Shown in pieces: positions 21,968 to 33,027 of a stretch of DNA of 64,000 nucleotides (the stretch's first letter is position 1; each line of letters starts with the position of its first letter). The notes below the pieces were generated by a model that did no database searches, was not told where the DNA came from, and saw only the letters and a list, made by a program, of their open reading frames with translations. This DNA comes from Apoderus coryli (Eukaryota > Arthropoda > Insecta > Coleoptera > Attelabidae): NCBI GenBank assembly GCA_911728435.2, contig OU452198.1, positions 31,959,902 through 32,023,901 on the forward strand, written 5' to 3'. Both the position numbers and the translations under genes were made by a program.

Positions 21968-22425
21968 CACTGTGTCCAAGATAAGAATGGGATAGCATTG
22001 GAATCTTGGTAGGAGCCTTTTAAATGGCGTTTTCAAAATTAAACTAATTTTAGCTGACAATTTTTGAAAAAACGATTTTTTGCGATTTTAGTTTTTATTT
22101 ATTTCTGACATTATTTTTACAGATATCAAAAAATTAAAAGCACCTCCTCATTGTTACTTTTTGAGGAGAAAAAGATATCGTTTACAAATTTTTACTACGA
22201 CGTTTCGTTTTTGAAAAAACATCATCAACTTCGTTGCTTATCATCCTCAAAAATTAAAATTAAATTAGATGAGAAAGTGCTTTTCATTTTTTTTATGTCT
22301 GATAAAATAAGGTAAGAATTAAATAAAAAATAAAATCGCAAAAAATCGGTTTTAGAAAAACTCTTGAAAACGGCTAAAGTTAGTTTACTTTTGAAAACAC
22401 TATTTAAAAGGTGTCAAATTGTACA
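21968..22425. mobile_element. Foldback MITE family A, copy 2
   Basis: It starts CACTGTGTCCAAGATAAGAA after TATA. The left arm runs to about 22215 and the right arm (22275-22425) is its imperfect complement: AAAATCGCAAAAAATCG against CGATTTTTTGCGATTTT, and so on. The extreme right end is missing, so the copy is truncated. It is gene-free. Confidence 0.7.
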
Positions 22426-22502
22426 ATTCTTGTGTTTTTATTATTTCCATTAAACTAACGTAACAAACTAACTACTTAATTTAAAAATTATAAAAAAAAA
22501 GT

Positions 22503-22580
22503 ATTGCCAGAGCTGGGATTCGAACCCATAACCTTCCGCACGCGAAACGAAGGTTCTATCAACGCCACAGTACCATCTTT
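22503..22580 (-). repeat. tRNA-derived sequence (SINE head or pseudo-tRNA)
   Basis: The minus strand contains a perfect Pol III B box GGTTCGAATCC and an A-box-like TGGCGTTGATAG about 35 nt upstream, with a CCTTC/GAAGG stem between them. The 3' side ends CCAGCTCTGGCAATAC followed by T-rich DNA. The 5' side does not pair to make an acceptor stem, so it is not a functional tRNA gene. A tRNA-derived SINE 5' region is the likeliest reading. Confidence 0.6.
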
Positions 22581-22944
22581 GAGAATATTGTATTTTAATT
22601 GTAATACCTAGGTATAAGTTCCAACTACTTAACTGGTGAAATTTTTTCTCGAGAATTATAGGGGCAAATATCAAAAGTGACCTATCGCTGTAAGGCAGAT
22701 AGAAAATGCTTTAAAATAATGTAGGTATTACTCGACCCCTATACTGCTATTTGAAACTTTAGCGGTTGTGTCCACCCCTATCACAGGGCTTAAGCGATTT
22801 CAACCAAAATCTAATGGGTTCATCCTAGGACTCTCCCATAATTTAGCTCAATTGTTTAAAGCGTTCCATCTGGAAATGGTCCTAATGGTCTCAGGGAACT
22901 TAAAAATGGTCATATCCGTCTTTATCCCAATTTTTTTTTGCGCA

Positions 22945-24310
22945 GTAAGAAATATAAAAGAAAAATAGCCTCGGACTGGCTGAAATCCACTTTTGTCACT
23001 CTGCCAAAGAAGAACAATGCATCACAATGTGACGAATATCGCATTATTAGTTTGATGTCCCACGCCTTGAAGATATTCTTACGGATCATACATACACGTA
23101 TATACAAAAAGTGTGAGAATCTGGTTGATCGTTCGCAATTTGGCTTTAGAAACGGAATGGGAACCCGAGAAGCTCTTTTCTCTTTGAATGTACTGACTCA
23201 GAGATGTAGGGACATGAATGCCGATGTATTGGCATGCTTTATTGACTATAAAAAGCTTTTGACTGTGTGTCACATCAAAAAATGATCAACATCCTAAAAT
23301 CTACCGGGATCGACGCACAAAATCTAAAGATCATAACCGGACTATACTGGCATCAAACAGCAACAATCAAAATCAAAGGGTCCACATCAGAGGAGATAGC
23401 AATAAGAAGAGGCGTGCGACAAGGATGTGTATTGTCTCCCTTGCTGATTAACCTCTACTCTGAGGCGGTGTTCAACGAAGCTCTCGAGAATACAACTGCA
23501 GGCATGAAGATCAACGGAAACATAATAAATAATCTTCGTTAGGCAGATGATACCGTGGTAATAACCGGTAGCCTACCAGAACTTCAATCTCTTATGGACC
23601 TTATTGTGGAATATAGCGAGCAATTCGGCCTTTATATAAATACGTCCAAAACCAAACTATTGATATTCTCAAAAACACAGAGAAACGCCACCCTAAGACT
23701 CCATGGAGAGATTATTGAACAGGTTTCATCTCTAAGATACCTGGGCACGCTCGTCAACCAGCAATGCAATCCAAAACTCGAGATCAGATGAAGAATTGAA
23801 CAAGTGCGGAAAACTCTAAACAGCATGATGACACTTTTCCCAACCGAAACCTGAGCCTGGAACTCCGGAGCAGAATACTTCGGTGTTACATCTTTCCTGT
23901 TCTTTTGTACGGATGCGAGAGTTGGGCCACAGAAAAGAGAATCGATGCGTTCGAAATGTACGCCTACAGGCGAATACTGCGAGTATCCTGGACGGAACAT
24001 AAGACAAAAATAGAGGTCTTACAGCAAATGGGTAAAGAAAGAACTCCTCACGACAATCAAGGAGAAAAAGCTGCAATACCTGGGACATATCATGAGGGGC
24101 GAGCGATATGAGATTCTCCGCCTGATAATAGAGGGGAAGATCGAAGGAAAACGGTCAGTCGGCCGTAGACAGAATTCATGGTTGAGAGACTTGCGCAGAT
24201 GGCTCGGACAGACGTGTATTGAAATTTTCAGAGCTGCGGTTCCTCGTGCGACAATAGCCATTTGGATCGCCAACCTTCGTATGGAGACGGCGTCGTAAGA
24301 AGAAGAAATA
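22945..24310 (+). pseudogene. Non-LTR RT family D, copy 2 (multiply disrupted)
   Basis: The readable blocks are ASDWLKSTFVTLPKKNNA, RSQFGFRNGMGTREALFSLN, CFIDYKK, RRGVRQGCVLSPLLINLYSE, the active-site ADDTVVITG at about 23544 directly after a TAG, YINTSKTKLLIFSKT, LLYGCESW-type text at 23900 and GRRQNSWLRDLRRWLGQ. The end is GTAAGAAGAAG at 24295-24305, the same AAG-type tail as in copy 1. It extends ~220 bp further 5' than copy 1, into the fingers of the RT. At least four frameshifts and two stops (TAG in place of the Tyr of YADD; TGA at 23789) inactivate it. Confidence 0.87.
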
Positions 24311-25099
24311 TTTGAAAATAATATTTATAACAGCTAGTAGAAATTAAAAAAAAAAATTAAAAAATCACGATTTTTGATTTTTTTTAAAACCATCAATTTT
24401 TGATTTGAAAAAAAAAAATTAATAAACTCATAGCATTTAATGAATGAAGAGGCCTTAACGTTGAATTTAAAGTTTGTAAAAAAAATAAAAGACAAAATGG
24501 GAAGTAATCGCAACTCAAAAACAAATGAAATAAAAACAAATTGGGGACGAAACAGATGTAGACTTGAGAGTATCTGTGCTCTGATTGCAATTGTAGTTAA
24601 AGGATGCTTCTAATTAATTAATTGATGAATTAATTATATTTATTTTTAAAATCTCTGTCAACATTGCATGGGCAAACAGATCTCTCTCACATAGTAATGT
24701 GCGACAAAGAGAATTGGAAGTATGTAGGAGGGATAAAGATGGTAATATACATTTTTTTTACTCTGTAAAACTTGCTTTTGCCGCATGTTTGATTATTATC
24801 CTCACACAGAATGTTATCGGTTTTCATGGTTTTGTCTGTTTCTTCCGTTGGTCTTCTTTTTTTTTCGTTCTCTGTCTCTCTTGCCTTACTTAATATTCCT
24901 CTTTGCATTATTCGTATAATTAGGTATTGGATATATACGTAATTTTTTTCTTTATTTTTCACGAGATAGGTAAGCAAGGACAAACGGATATTGGTTACGA
25001 TGATTAAATGGAGTGTATCGAAAAAAATTATTTTTATATTTTCAGCATATATACCTCGTCGGGTCTAATTTACATTCAAAATTGGGATTCGAAATTAGC
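24311..25099. other. Gene-free stretch
   Basis: At 24345-24420 AAAAATCACGATTTTTGATT and surrounding A/T runs resemble 58015-58075, so a short shared repeat is present. No coding features are seen. Confidence 0.35.
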
Positions 25100-26370
25100 C
25101 AGGCATTTGGATAGTTTGTATAGTTTTTCCAATCTTAGTATATAATGCTATAAAAAACCACAACCCCATATTCCTTTGTAAAGTCAATGCCGACCTCCGC
25201 TGTCCATAGGCGCACCATTTTAACTTTTCATAACAACACCTACATGCCCTACGATATTTTAAAAATGCTTTATGCTGAATAATAACAGGGTCGGAAAAAT
25301 GTGATCCACCGATTTTTTCCATATTATGTCAGTTTTGTCTAAATCAGATATAACGGTTCGTATATTCTCTAGGATTACAGCGCTTAAAGTCAGATTCTGA
25401 TTGCATTTTCTCAACTGTTCTTTTAGACTGCCCCAAACCTATTCTATCGGATTGAATATGCAGTAATCTACAGATATGGTCTATAACGTATTCTTTTTTT
25501 AAATTGTTGCATAAACTTTAATATATCCTCTTTTTTTGTGTTATTATTAGGTATTTTATTTAACATTCGCGAAATATTAGGTACTAGCTGTTCAGCAAAC
25601 CATTTTTCAAACAAATTTGCGGTCATGTCTTCGTGGTAGTCCGCAGAAGACTGTCTTATGTTTTTGGCTAACAAGAGCAGTGCGTTGGGTACGAACCCAT
25701 TTTCACTTCCCGCATGTAGAATTATAACCCGTTTTCCCCTTGAACATGGAGCATTTAAAGTACAATTTTGAGTCATGTATACCCAACCGTACTTCACAGT
25801 ATCATGCGTATCAAACCACGTCTCGTCAAGATATATTATCGTTCTCTTTGACTCGCGGTACTCTTTTATTTTACGCAAATATTCCTCGCGCATTTCCACA
25901 ATACGGCGTGATTCCATTATTAATAAGCGGTTATTAATTTTCTTATATTTAAATTCGCACTCTAATAAAATACTTCTTAAAGTTTCCAAAGATCGATAAT
26001 TATAATTAGGGTATTCGCTCAGTTTATTCGAAATAATTTCCAAAGTAGGGACTTTATTTGCTTTATAGAAATTATGAATTGTTCTTCGAATACATTCCTT
26101 TGAGGCATCGTCAATATTTTTAAATTTTTGATTTTTCCGTTTTCTTTTAACAGAGTGATCTATAACAACCCCTTATCTGATAACTAGATTAATAGTTGAA
26201 ACCGGAATCTTAGTTAATTCAAACATTCTTTTTATAATAAGTGTATTCGTCACTTCATTATTTTCAGACCTTAACTGATGATAAATATTTTTGCTCATAT
26301 AAATATTGATGCTTAAACTCCCAACGTGTTCCGCTCGTGTTGTATACCATCATAACGTATCGCGTCACTG
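25100..26370 (-). mobile_element. DDE_3-transposase element, copy 1 of a three-copy family
   Basis: This carries the transposase at 25468-26299. Its right end at 26370 is GTCACTG next to TA. The left flank (25130-25245: TATAAAAAACCACAA, CTGTCCATAGGCGCACC) recurs at 34075-33985 and 56465-56560. The right flank (26225-26350, CAACGTGTTCCGCTCGTGT) recurs at 33535-33560 and 56840-56970. The other two copies therefore are internally deleted relatives. The exact left terminus is not fixed. Confidence 0.7.
25468..26299 (-). pseudogene. DDE_3 (IS630/Tc1-mariner) transposase with deleted catalytic block
   Basis: From ATG 26299 (MSKNIYHQLRSENNEV) through one stop near 26172 the frame continues to 191 open codons: YNYRSLETLRSILLECEFK, RTIIYLDETWFDTHDT (first catalytic Asp in LDETW), GWVYMTQNC, GKRVIILHAGSENGFVPNA and DYHEDMTANLFEKWFAEQL. 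In intact family members the next block carries a VIVMDNASYHS motif with the second Asp. Here the text jumps from LVPNISRMLN straight to KIPNNNTKKEDILKFM, so the motif is missing. The C-terminus is lost as well. Inactive. Confidence 0.85.
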
Positions 26371-26374
26371 TATA

Positions 26375-26700
26375 CAGTGACGGAAAAAGTTTCATCCACT
26401 TGAGGTGTGATTAAAAATTATTATGTGATTTGATAGATCTTCTTACATTTTAATAATCTAAGAAAAACTCTTGAACAGATTATGGTTACAATATTCTGCC
26501 ACCGTGTTTTACTGTCGGACACAAATTTTCTTCGTAAATTCCACAATAAGTCTTCGCCATACCATATGATGTCCATCCGATTATAGGTATTTAGATTAAT
26601 CTGAGAAAATAACACGTTGCCAAAAATTATTTGTTTCACTCATATTATATTTATTTGCAAACTCTTAATCATTAACCCAATAGTTTTGCCAGTCCCTGTA
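26375..26700 (-). pseudogene. Tc1-like element fragment with transposase middle
   Basis: The terminus CAGTGACGGAAAAAGTTTC begins at 26375 after TA, abutting the DDE_3 element end. Minus-strand text at 26421-26640 reads NVLFSQINLNTYNRMDIIWY and GEDLLWNLRRKFV, the Tc1 region around the first catalytic Asp, here replaced (S-Q where S-D-E is expected). The opposite terminus is not found. The 302-bp element at 33214-33515 is a deletion derivative of the same family. Confidence 0.7.
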
Positions 26701-26800
26701 GTTACTTTTCTTATTTATTTATTAACTTTGGATATACTATACCTATACTATCCAGGTAGTCTATAAATTAATCTAGTAAGCCATTTAATTGTAACATATA

Positions 26801-26950
26801 CAGGGTGTCCCACCGGTAACTGCGTCGATCGATACACGTGAAGTTAGTGACTTTAAGATGGCGTAAGTTCATTTTTTTTAAATAGAATCCCTGTAATTTT
26901 GCGTCGATAATAATATAAGATACCACTTCACCTAAAAGTTTGACACCCTG
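26801..26950. mobile_element. 150-bp MITE with CAGGGTGTC ends
   Basis: It starts CAGGGTGTCCCACCGG and ends TTTGACACCCTG. TA lies on both outer sides (26799-26800, 26951-26952). The inverted ends and TA sites mark a Tc1/mariner-type non-autonomous element. It has no coding capacity. Confidence 0.75.
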
Positions 26951-26980
26951 TATCTCAGAAACAAAGCTTCCACGGATATA

Positions 26981-27223
26981 CACTGTGCCCCAGATAAGAA
27001 TAGATAGCGTTGGAATCTTGGAAACGGTAGGAGTTACAATGTTGGTTAAATCCGAGGTTAAATCAGAGAAAAGTTGTACAATTTAAACACCTTTTAAATG
27101 GAGTTTTCAAAAGTAAACTAATTTTAGCCGTTCTCGAGAACTTTTGAAAAAACCATTTTTTTGCGATTTTAGTTTTTATTTATTTTAAAAAATCGCTATC
27201 CCAGTCTTATCTTGGACACAGTG
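26981..27223. mobile_element. Foldback MITE family A, short copy 3 with both ends
   Basis: It starts CACTGTGCCCCAGATAAGAA and ends TCTTATCTTGGACACAGTG, with TA immediately outside each end (26979-26980, 27224-27225). This 243-bp copy defines the family termini. The interior is shared with 655-1350, 21968-22425 and 41573-41890. Confidence 0.8.
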
Positions 27224-29880
27224 TATATGTTTGTATAACATTTTAATCTTATAAAATAATATCCTATACCTAAGTCCTGCTAGAAAAACCTGACTCACCC
27301 TGGATATATACATGTAGAGTAGGACCCTTACGTACACTACCGCATATTGTATTGCCACAGCTATACCTACATTTTGCCATATTATATACCCAACAACATC
27401 AATTGATTGTTGGCCTCGGGATGATTGAGGTTCATCCCCTACAATAAACACGAGTTGGAAATTTTGCAATTTGCTTTTCACGCGAAGTGTGAAGAAAACA
27501 AATTTAGTACAGCGTAATATTACATCGTTATTGTACGAGGATGCTCTGTGAAATAATAGAGTTGACCAACTCATGGTTAATAATTCATCCCACCGAACCA
27601 AATACATGGAACTTCAGCTTGCGATTTGGAATTCGAAACTAAATCATTGTGATTAAGTTTGTTTTATCATTACATCCCTTATAGCATCGACGTGTTTCGT
27701 TGTGACTGCGCCATGTTTGGTGTATCTACAGTTGATCGCCTCTTTCATCCACCCGTTCACGTTGATGATGTGGTGTTTATGTATAGGTTTCGCTAATTCA
27801 AAGTTATGATTATTTTACTTTTTGCTCTAATAACACTTTTGGTCCCTCATTTACATAGACCTCAAGACAATCTGAACGTGCATTCCATCAAACATTCTGA
27901 GCAAACACCAATTTACCTATTAAGATTTACCGCGCTGTCGTTGATCATGACGATTCGGATTTGCTACACAGAGAAAAATCTATCATATCATGAACCATAT
28001 GCACATTCAATCAATGATAGCATATATTCCGTATTCCACAATCAAAGCTACATTTCTTTCAATTATACTTATATGATTAATTGCGAAATATATGACTTTA
28101 TTGCTTTAAGTATAAGAATTAATTGACTTCCAATCAAATGCCTCAATTATAAGAATATATTGAAGTTAAATAAAGAGTATTGATTGGACTAAGTGTCACT
28201 ATCGTTGATAGAACATTTATTGCTTTTTAAGGGGAATACAGAAATTATAGACAGAATATATTTTGGTATTGAAATAATTGTTTTGTCATTTTAAATCAAT
28301 TTTATATATAATCCTGGAGAGAAATTAATTACTTAATTTAATAAAACTATCACGTTAACTAATTGTATGAAATAAAAGAAAGTTTTTATTCAAAAACAGT
28401 TTTATTAATTCTATAATACATTGTATTGTAATAAAAAAAATATTACTCTATAATCACAGTACAAAAAATAAACAATACATTAAAAGATGTATGTCATTCT
28501 AATACATGAACATTGAACATGTACGACTAACAAAATATTAAACCAAATATCGTATTTGTGCTTTTTTACCATATCTTCATAGTGTCCCACTCCCACTCGG
28601 TACTTTGTATACTGTATACCTACATCGTGTTAAAACAGGATATTTTGAATTTTGAGGTTATCTGAGGTTGCAAAAATGTATTCCATGCTGCCATGCTATA
28701 CTGGTTAATGTGAAATAAAAAGCTTAATATTCATAACTTTTGAATGGAACACCCTGAATAGTTTTGTTAAAACGTTTTTATTATGCATTATAGGTACCTC
28801 TTAAATAATTTGTTGGCTAGACCGATCTTTAATAGTATTGTTCGAAAAGCTTACACAAAATAATTTATAGTAAAAAACTTATGATTAGATATACTTAAAA
28901 CTTACCGGAGAATATTGGAATTAGTTTGTCCAATTCTGAGGCGTTTAAGAAGTCTTCCATAATATATATTGCAGATTATAGAACTTAACTATATAGACAC
29001 GCGCTACCGGCACACAAATAGACTAAATATATAAATGTAACATAACCTATTGTTTTAAGTTTTGCTAGTGACTAGGGAGTTCCGAAATTTCCCGATACAT
29101 CAGCCCGAAATCTACGTTTTTATATCAATGTGTTGAATTCGTTTTATTATGATATCGGCGTATGAAAGCATTTTTTTTTTAAGTCAAAAACTAATATTTA
29201 CGAAGTGGGGTAGGTAGTACGAAAATCCAGTTTTTATTTAATTTATATACTTAAATTCGATACATGCATGAGTGCAAAATGTTGGATACTCGACGTTTTG
29301 TGTTTCGATATATCGATGAATTTAGCCCGGCCCAATAATAAGTTAAGGTTGTCCCAACAATAAGAAGTATTGACTTAATATTATTTAGTTTATTTAAATA
29401 GTAGAATATGATAGCGAGTAAAATTTGATTTTGTTAATTCAATGATATATATCTAATAATCCGAGTAGAGAAATAATATTCTTCCAATGCTTTTTCTTGC
29501 TTATCGTAATATAACAATATTTGAAAAAATACAATTGCAATATTAGTTGCCAATTATTACTGTAATCATTGAAAGAAAAAATATATCTGTTTTGTGCCTA
29601 ACATATATGAAATTGAATTTCAATAATATCTGGAATGTCGGATTAAGTATATATTTAATGTTGGCCGAATTGTAATCTAATGAATTAAGTATTACTGTCA
29701 TTAAACCAAAATAGAGGCAATCAAACATATCGCTAATATTGATATTACAGTAAGATTTTTTTCTGTGTACAGACTGGTGTCTGAATACGTATACTAAGAA
29801 GGTTGCGCCTATCATCTCTGATTATATGATTCGTAGGACAGTGTTGTCTCGCAAGACTGAGGCCCTAGATTTGGAAGTAT
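27224..29880. other. Gene-free AT-rich stretch
   Basis: No frame shows family features, including the 106-codon plus frame at 27806-28126 and the minus frames at 27185-27607 and 29543-29815. AACACCCTG at about 28749 is a small-element terminus. The sequence TTTCGATATATCGATGAATT near 29305 resembles repeats at about 40245 and 44797. I see nothing further. Confidence 0.35.
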
Positions 29881-29889
29881 TAAACGTTA

Positions 29890-31575
29890 CATACAACGTG
29901 TAAAGAAAAACATTTTATATTGGTGAATAAATAACAACTTTCTGTGGTGTTTAAAACACGTAAAAACTACGTTGATAATAATATTTTTAAAACGTTTCCA
30001 TAATACGTTGAATACACGTAGAAAATAAACGATACATACACGAATTTTATTGTTAGATATTTATTTTTAAACAACATTTCTAAAGAACATTGAATAAACG
30101 TGTACTTGTATTTTTACAACAATACATTTATTAACGTAATATTGACGTATATTGTAAGGATTTTTTAAAGTTTGTTTAGTGCAGCATGTAAAAGTTTGAA
30201 TAAATCGATCAAAAAATCAGGTCGGTAATTATTTTTTAGGTAAATGCTCGCAAACTTCAACTTTAATTTTTAGGTGCAGTTGTATACATGAAAGTTTGAA
30301 TATAACTGCACCTAAAACTTATAGTTGACGTTTGCGAGCATTTATCTAAAAAATAATTACCAACCTGATTTTTTATACAAACTTTTACATGCTGCACTAA
30401 ACAAACTTTAAAAAATCGTTACAATATACGTCAATATTACGTGAATAAATGTATTGTTTTAAAAATACAAGTACACGTTTATTCAATGTTCTTTAGAAGC
30501 TAGAGCTATCAAGCTCGATACTTCACTTTATATTAACCTATTTGTTAATTTATATAAAACTAGAGGCCTACGGTGGGTTTTGATACTTCAATAAAACGCA
30601 ATTCATCGTTATAATACTAAATATTTATTAACAAGTTCTATCAAATATTTACTTACTTTTTTTTAATTATGGTGAAAAATCGTAAAAGAACATCGAATTA
30701 ATTAGCTTTATGTTAATAATATAATTTAAAATAGGTATATTAGGTATAATGTCTAGTTCCAAAAAACACAACGTAACACACACACTATAAACTATAAGTA
30801 CGAGATTGGTGATGAAACTAACCGCACTACTATTGTAAAAAGGGGATTACATTCGTTTAGTAAAATAGGTATTTCGAATATCAAATCAAATGGAGTTAGT
30901 GATCGTCTGACCGTCAAAACCAATAGGATTCCTCCCCGCGATTTAACAAAATATATTTTTATTAGTAAAAATAACGTTTTTAAAATACGTTTTTTACACT
31001 ATTCAAAATGACCAATGTAGGTAGGTTTTTTCTAACACGTTTTTCTCACTGTTAATAAATCGGCGTTGGTTCTGACAGTGACAGTCGCTTACGCTGTCGA
31101 ATTTGGAAAGTTGAGTACACTAGTAAAGGTTGGTTCCAACACGTTTTATTGGTTTCGAGAAACGTTAAAAACCCGTATTGATAAACGTCAAACATGTTAT
31201 TTTAACATAAAGATAATGACTGTTATATTTTCGTTAGGAAAATACGACAACAAGACGTTTTTTATTTCTATTACTTAAGATTAATTTATTATGCGTTGGT
31301 TTTAACGTATAAAAAACGTTAATTTTATTAGACCTATTAATATACTATTAAAACGTTAAAAAACGTGTGAATAGCTGAATATGGTTAGACAGTATGTTAG
31401 AAAGTATGTTAAAAAAACGTATTGTAATATAATAAATTTAACATTCAAAATAACGTCATATTAACCTAAAAGTTTTCTTAAGTTATTTTTATTATTTTTT
31501 AAACGTACACATTTAATCAACCAATGACACGTTGATTTTACGTTTAAAAAACGTATGTGTGTTTACTGGGGTGGA
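29890..31575. repeat. ACGTT-rich repeat region with a 422-bp palindrome
   Basis: ACGTT/AACGT motifs embedded in T/A runs (TTTAAAACGTTT, AAAAAACGTATG) recur densely at 29890-30130, 30410-30480 and 30965-31560. A long inverted repeat occupies 30078-30499: the left arm from TTCTAAAGAACATTG to GGTGCAGTTGTATAC is matched by its complement from ATATAACTGCACC to CAATGTTCTTTAGAA. The right limit is near GTGTGTTTACTGGGG at 31557-31572. The interval 30500-30960 lacks the motif and may be an insertion. There are no genes. It resembles a foldback/MITE type element of unknown superfamily. Confidence 0.6.
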
Positions 31576-31591
31576 ACAAATGTTTTAGGTG

Positions 31592-31757
31592 ACTTAAGGG
31601 CGGATAACCTACATTACAGGCCATTTTGCCGTATGTTTCCATCAGATTTTGGCATAATACTAAATTTGATGGGACCGAAAATTGCAACAAAAAGACACAA
31701 CATTTAGAAAATCAATCCCCATTGCAAAAAGGCTAGCAATCGGTCTCAGATACATTT
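31592..31757 (+). pseudogene. Harbinger transposase N-terminal fragment
   Basis: The frame reads NLHYRPFCRMFPSDFGIILN, LMGPKIATKRHN, then a one-base slip at about 31704 and FRKSIPIAKRLAIGLRYIWG. It matches the region before the DDE core: RMxxxxFxxIL..VGPKI..xDTxFRKSIPxAERLAxxLRYLA. The catalytic domain is absent, ending at the same point as in the 5.6-kb copy. Confidence 0.75.
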
Positions 31758-32060
31758 GGGGATTCGTTTATGTGCTTGACTTTTTTATTCAAAGTTTCCA
31801 AGCAAACAATATCGACTATCGTTCCATTATCCGCTCCTGATCCAGATTTTCGGGGAATTGCAAGCTTCTGACGCACTTTTCGGTAGGTTGCAAGCAAGCT
31901 GGTCATCTTCTTTTTTAATTCTGGTACACCAATTTCCAGTTCTTCAGAAATAGCCACCCATATGCCACACTTTTGTTAAGAGTTACTTAGGGTAGGATCC
32001 CACAAAATAGGAAATTTTTCATATATTTTTACAAATTTTAAAGTTAAATCGTTAATCTAC
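31733..32060 (-). pseudogene. MADF/Myb-SANT-like protein of Harbinger relic 2
   Basis: The minus strand gives LTLKFVKIYEKFPILWDPTL, a slip, then ISEELEIGVPELKKKMTSLL and ATYRKVRQKLAIP, GSGADNG. This is the MADF pattern: an N-terminal helix with LW, then a second half of LKKKxxxLxxxYRKxxxK followed by SGSGAD. The segment after GAD is degenerate. One frameshift and one stop are seen. Confidence 0.75.
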
Positions 32061-33027
32061 TCCAATATTTGTCCACATTAACTTGCGTAACTTGACACAA
32101 GTTCCTTTGATGTACCGGGCGGATCCTCTCGAGTTCATGGCTTGCGCGACTTGCATGGCTCGTCTCGTGACTTGCTAACACGTCTAAACTATTCAAAAGT
32201 ACCGCGAGCTTGAGCACGAGTACGAGTAGTCTGGACGTACCTTTACAGTTTCAGTCAAAACGGTATGTGTTTCGAATTATTGGTAAAAGCCGAAAAAAGG
32301 AATTTTTGTTCGCAGTTTTTCCTAGATTTCTAGCAACACATCACTTGTTTGAGGTGGCAAAGTGTAAATTCGGATTCAGCACCCCAAAAATCATAAATAT
32401 CGAAGGAGAAAAAAACTTCGATATTTTTTCCCGCTACCTAACGTTCAATTTTCTTAAAAAGAGGAAATTCCAAGATACTTTCTAAAACAATACGCTTATA
32501 TTTAATTTCAATTCTTGGTAAAATATTCAATGAATTTTACGCAATCGCCAATTATTTTTTCTCCCATTTAGTTAAAATTTCACTTTTCCCTTCCCATCCC
32601 CCAGTTCACTTTTCTCCAACACGCACTCCACCTTTCTCGGTTCCCCACCCCAATCCGCTTCTACTGCGCCATTCGTTACGTGTTTATCGTCCAACAAGTT
32701 GCCTTCGCTAATTAGGCACTCAATTAATTTGCCGCTCAAACGGCCAAGACGTATAATGTATACACACTACGTGTCAGAATTGAAAGCATAGAGCTGGAGA
32801 ACGACCACCGAACACAGAAAAGGACTAAATGCGGAAAGAAGAACGCAACCATTAATTATAATTTTATTAGAAATTTACAAATTGCTCCCTGGTGGAGAGA
32901 CAAGAATTTCAAGTCTTTAATAGAAAAGTTTACAGAGCCATTGATCCAATTATATTTATTCAATATGGTAGCAGCGTTGTCAGATCTTAGATTTTAACAT
33001 GTAGTGTAAGCGACAGTTTCTGTGGTA
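32061..33027. other. Gene-free stretch
   Basis: The block 32090-32240 is GC-rich with GCTTGCGCGACTTGCATGG and probably forms the end of the Harbinger relic. The 91-codon plus frame at 32210-32485 has no recognisable family. The remainder is AT-rich. Confidence 0.35.

Larger units (their letters stand above)
31585..32060. mobile_element. PIF/Harbinger relic 2, internally deleted
   Basis: As in 5578-6976, a plus-strand transposase N-terminus and a minus-strand Myb/SANT-like gene converge, here meeting at about 31757. The subterminal region 32090-32200 has repeated GACTTGC/CTTGCGCG words like the subterminal CAAGTCCGCG of the first element. Inverted ends and target duplications could not be fixed. 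Confidence 0.7.

Noticed and set aside
22503..22580. Functional tRNA gene
   Set aside because: The 5' and 3' ends do not form an acceptor stem and the D and anticodon arms are irregular despite a perfect B box.
27806..28126. 106-codon plus frame starting MIILLFALITLL
   Set aside because: A hydrophobic start suggests a signal peptide, but the rest has no cysteine pattern, domain or splice context; likely chance.
31733..31957. Free-standing host MADF gene
   Set aside because: Its tail abuts a Harbinger transposase fragment in the usual convergent layout, and it is frameshifted.
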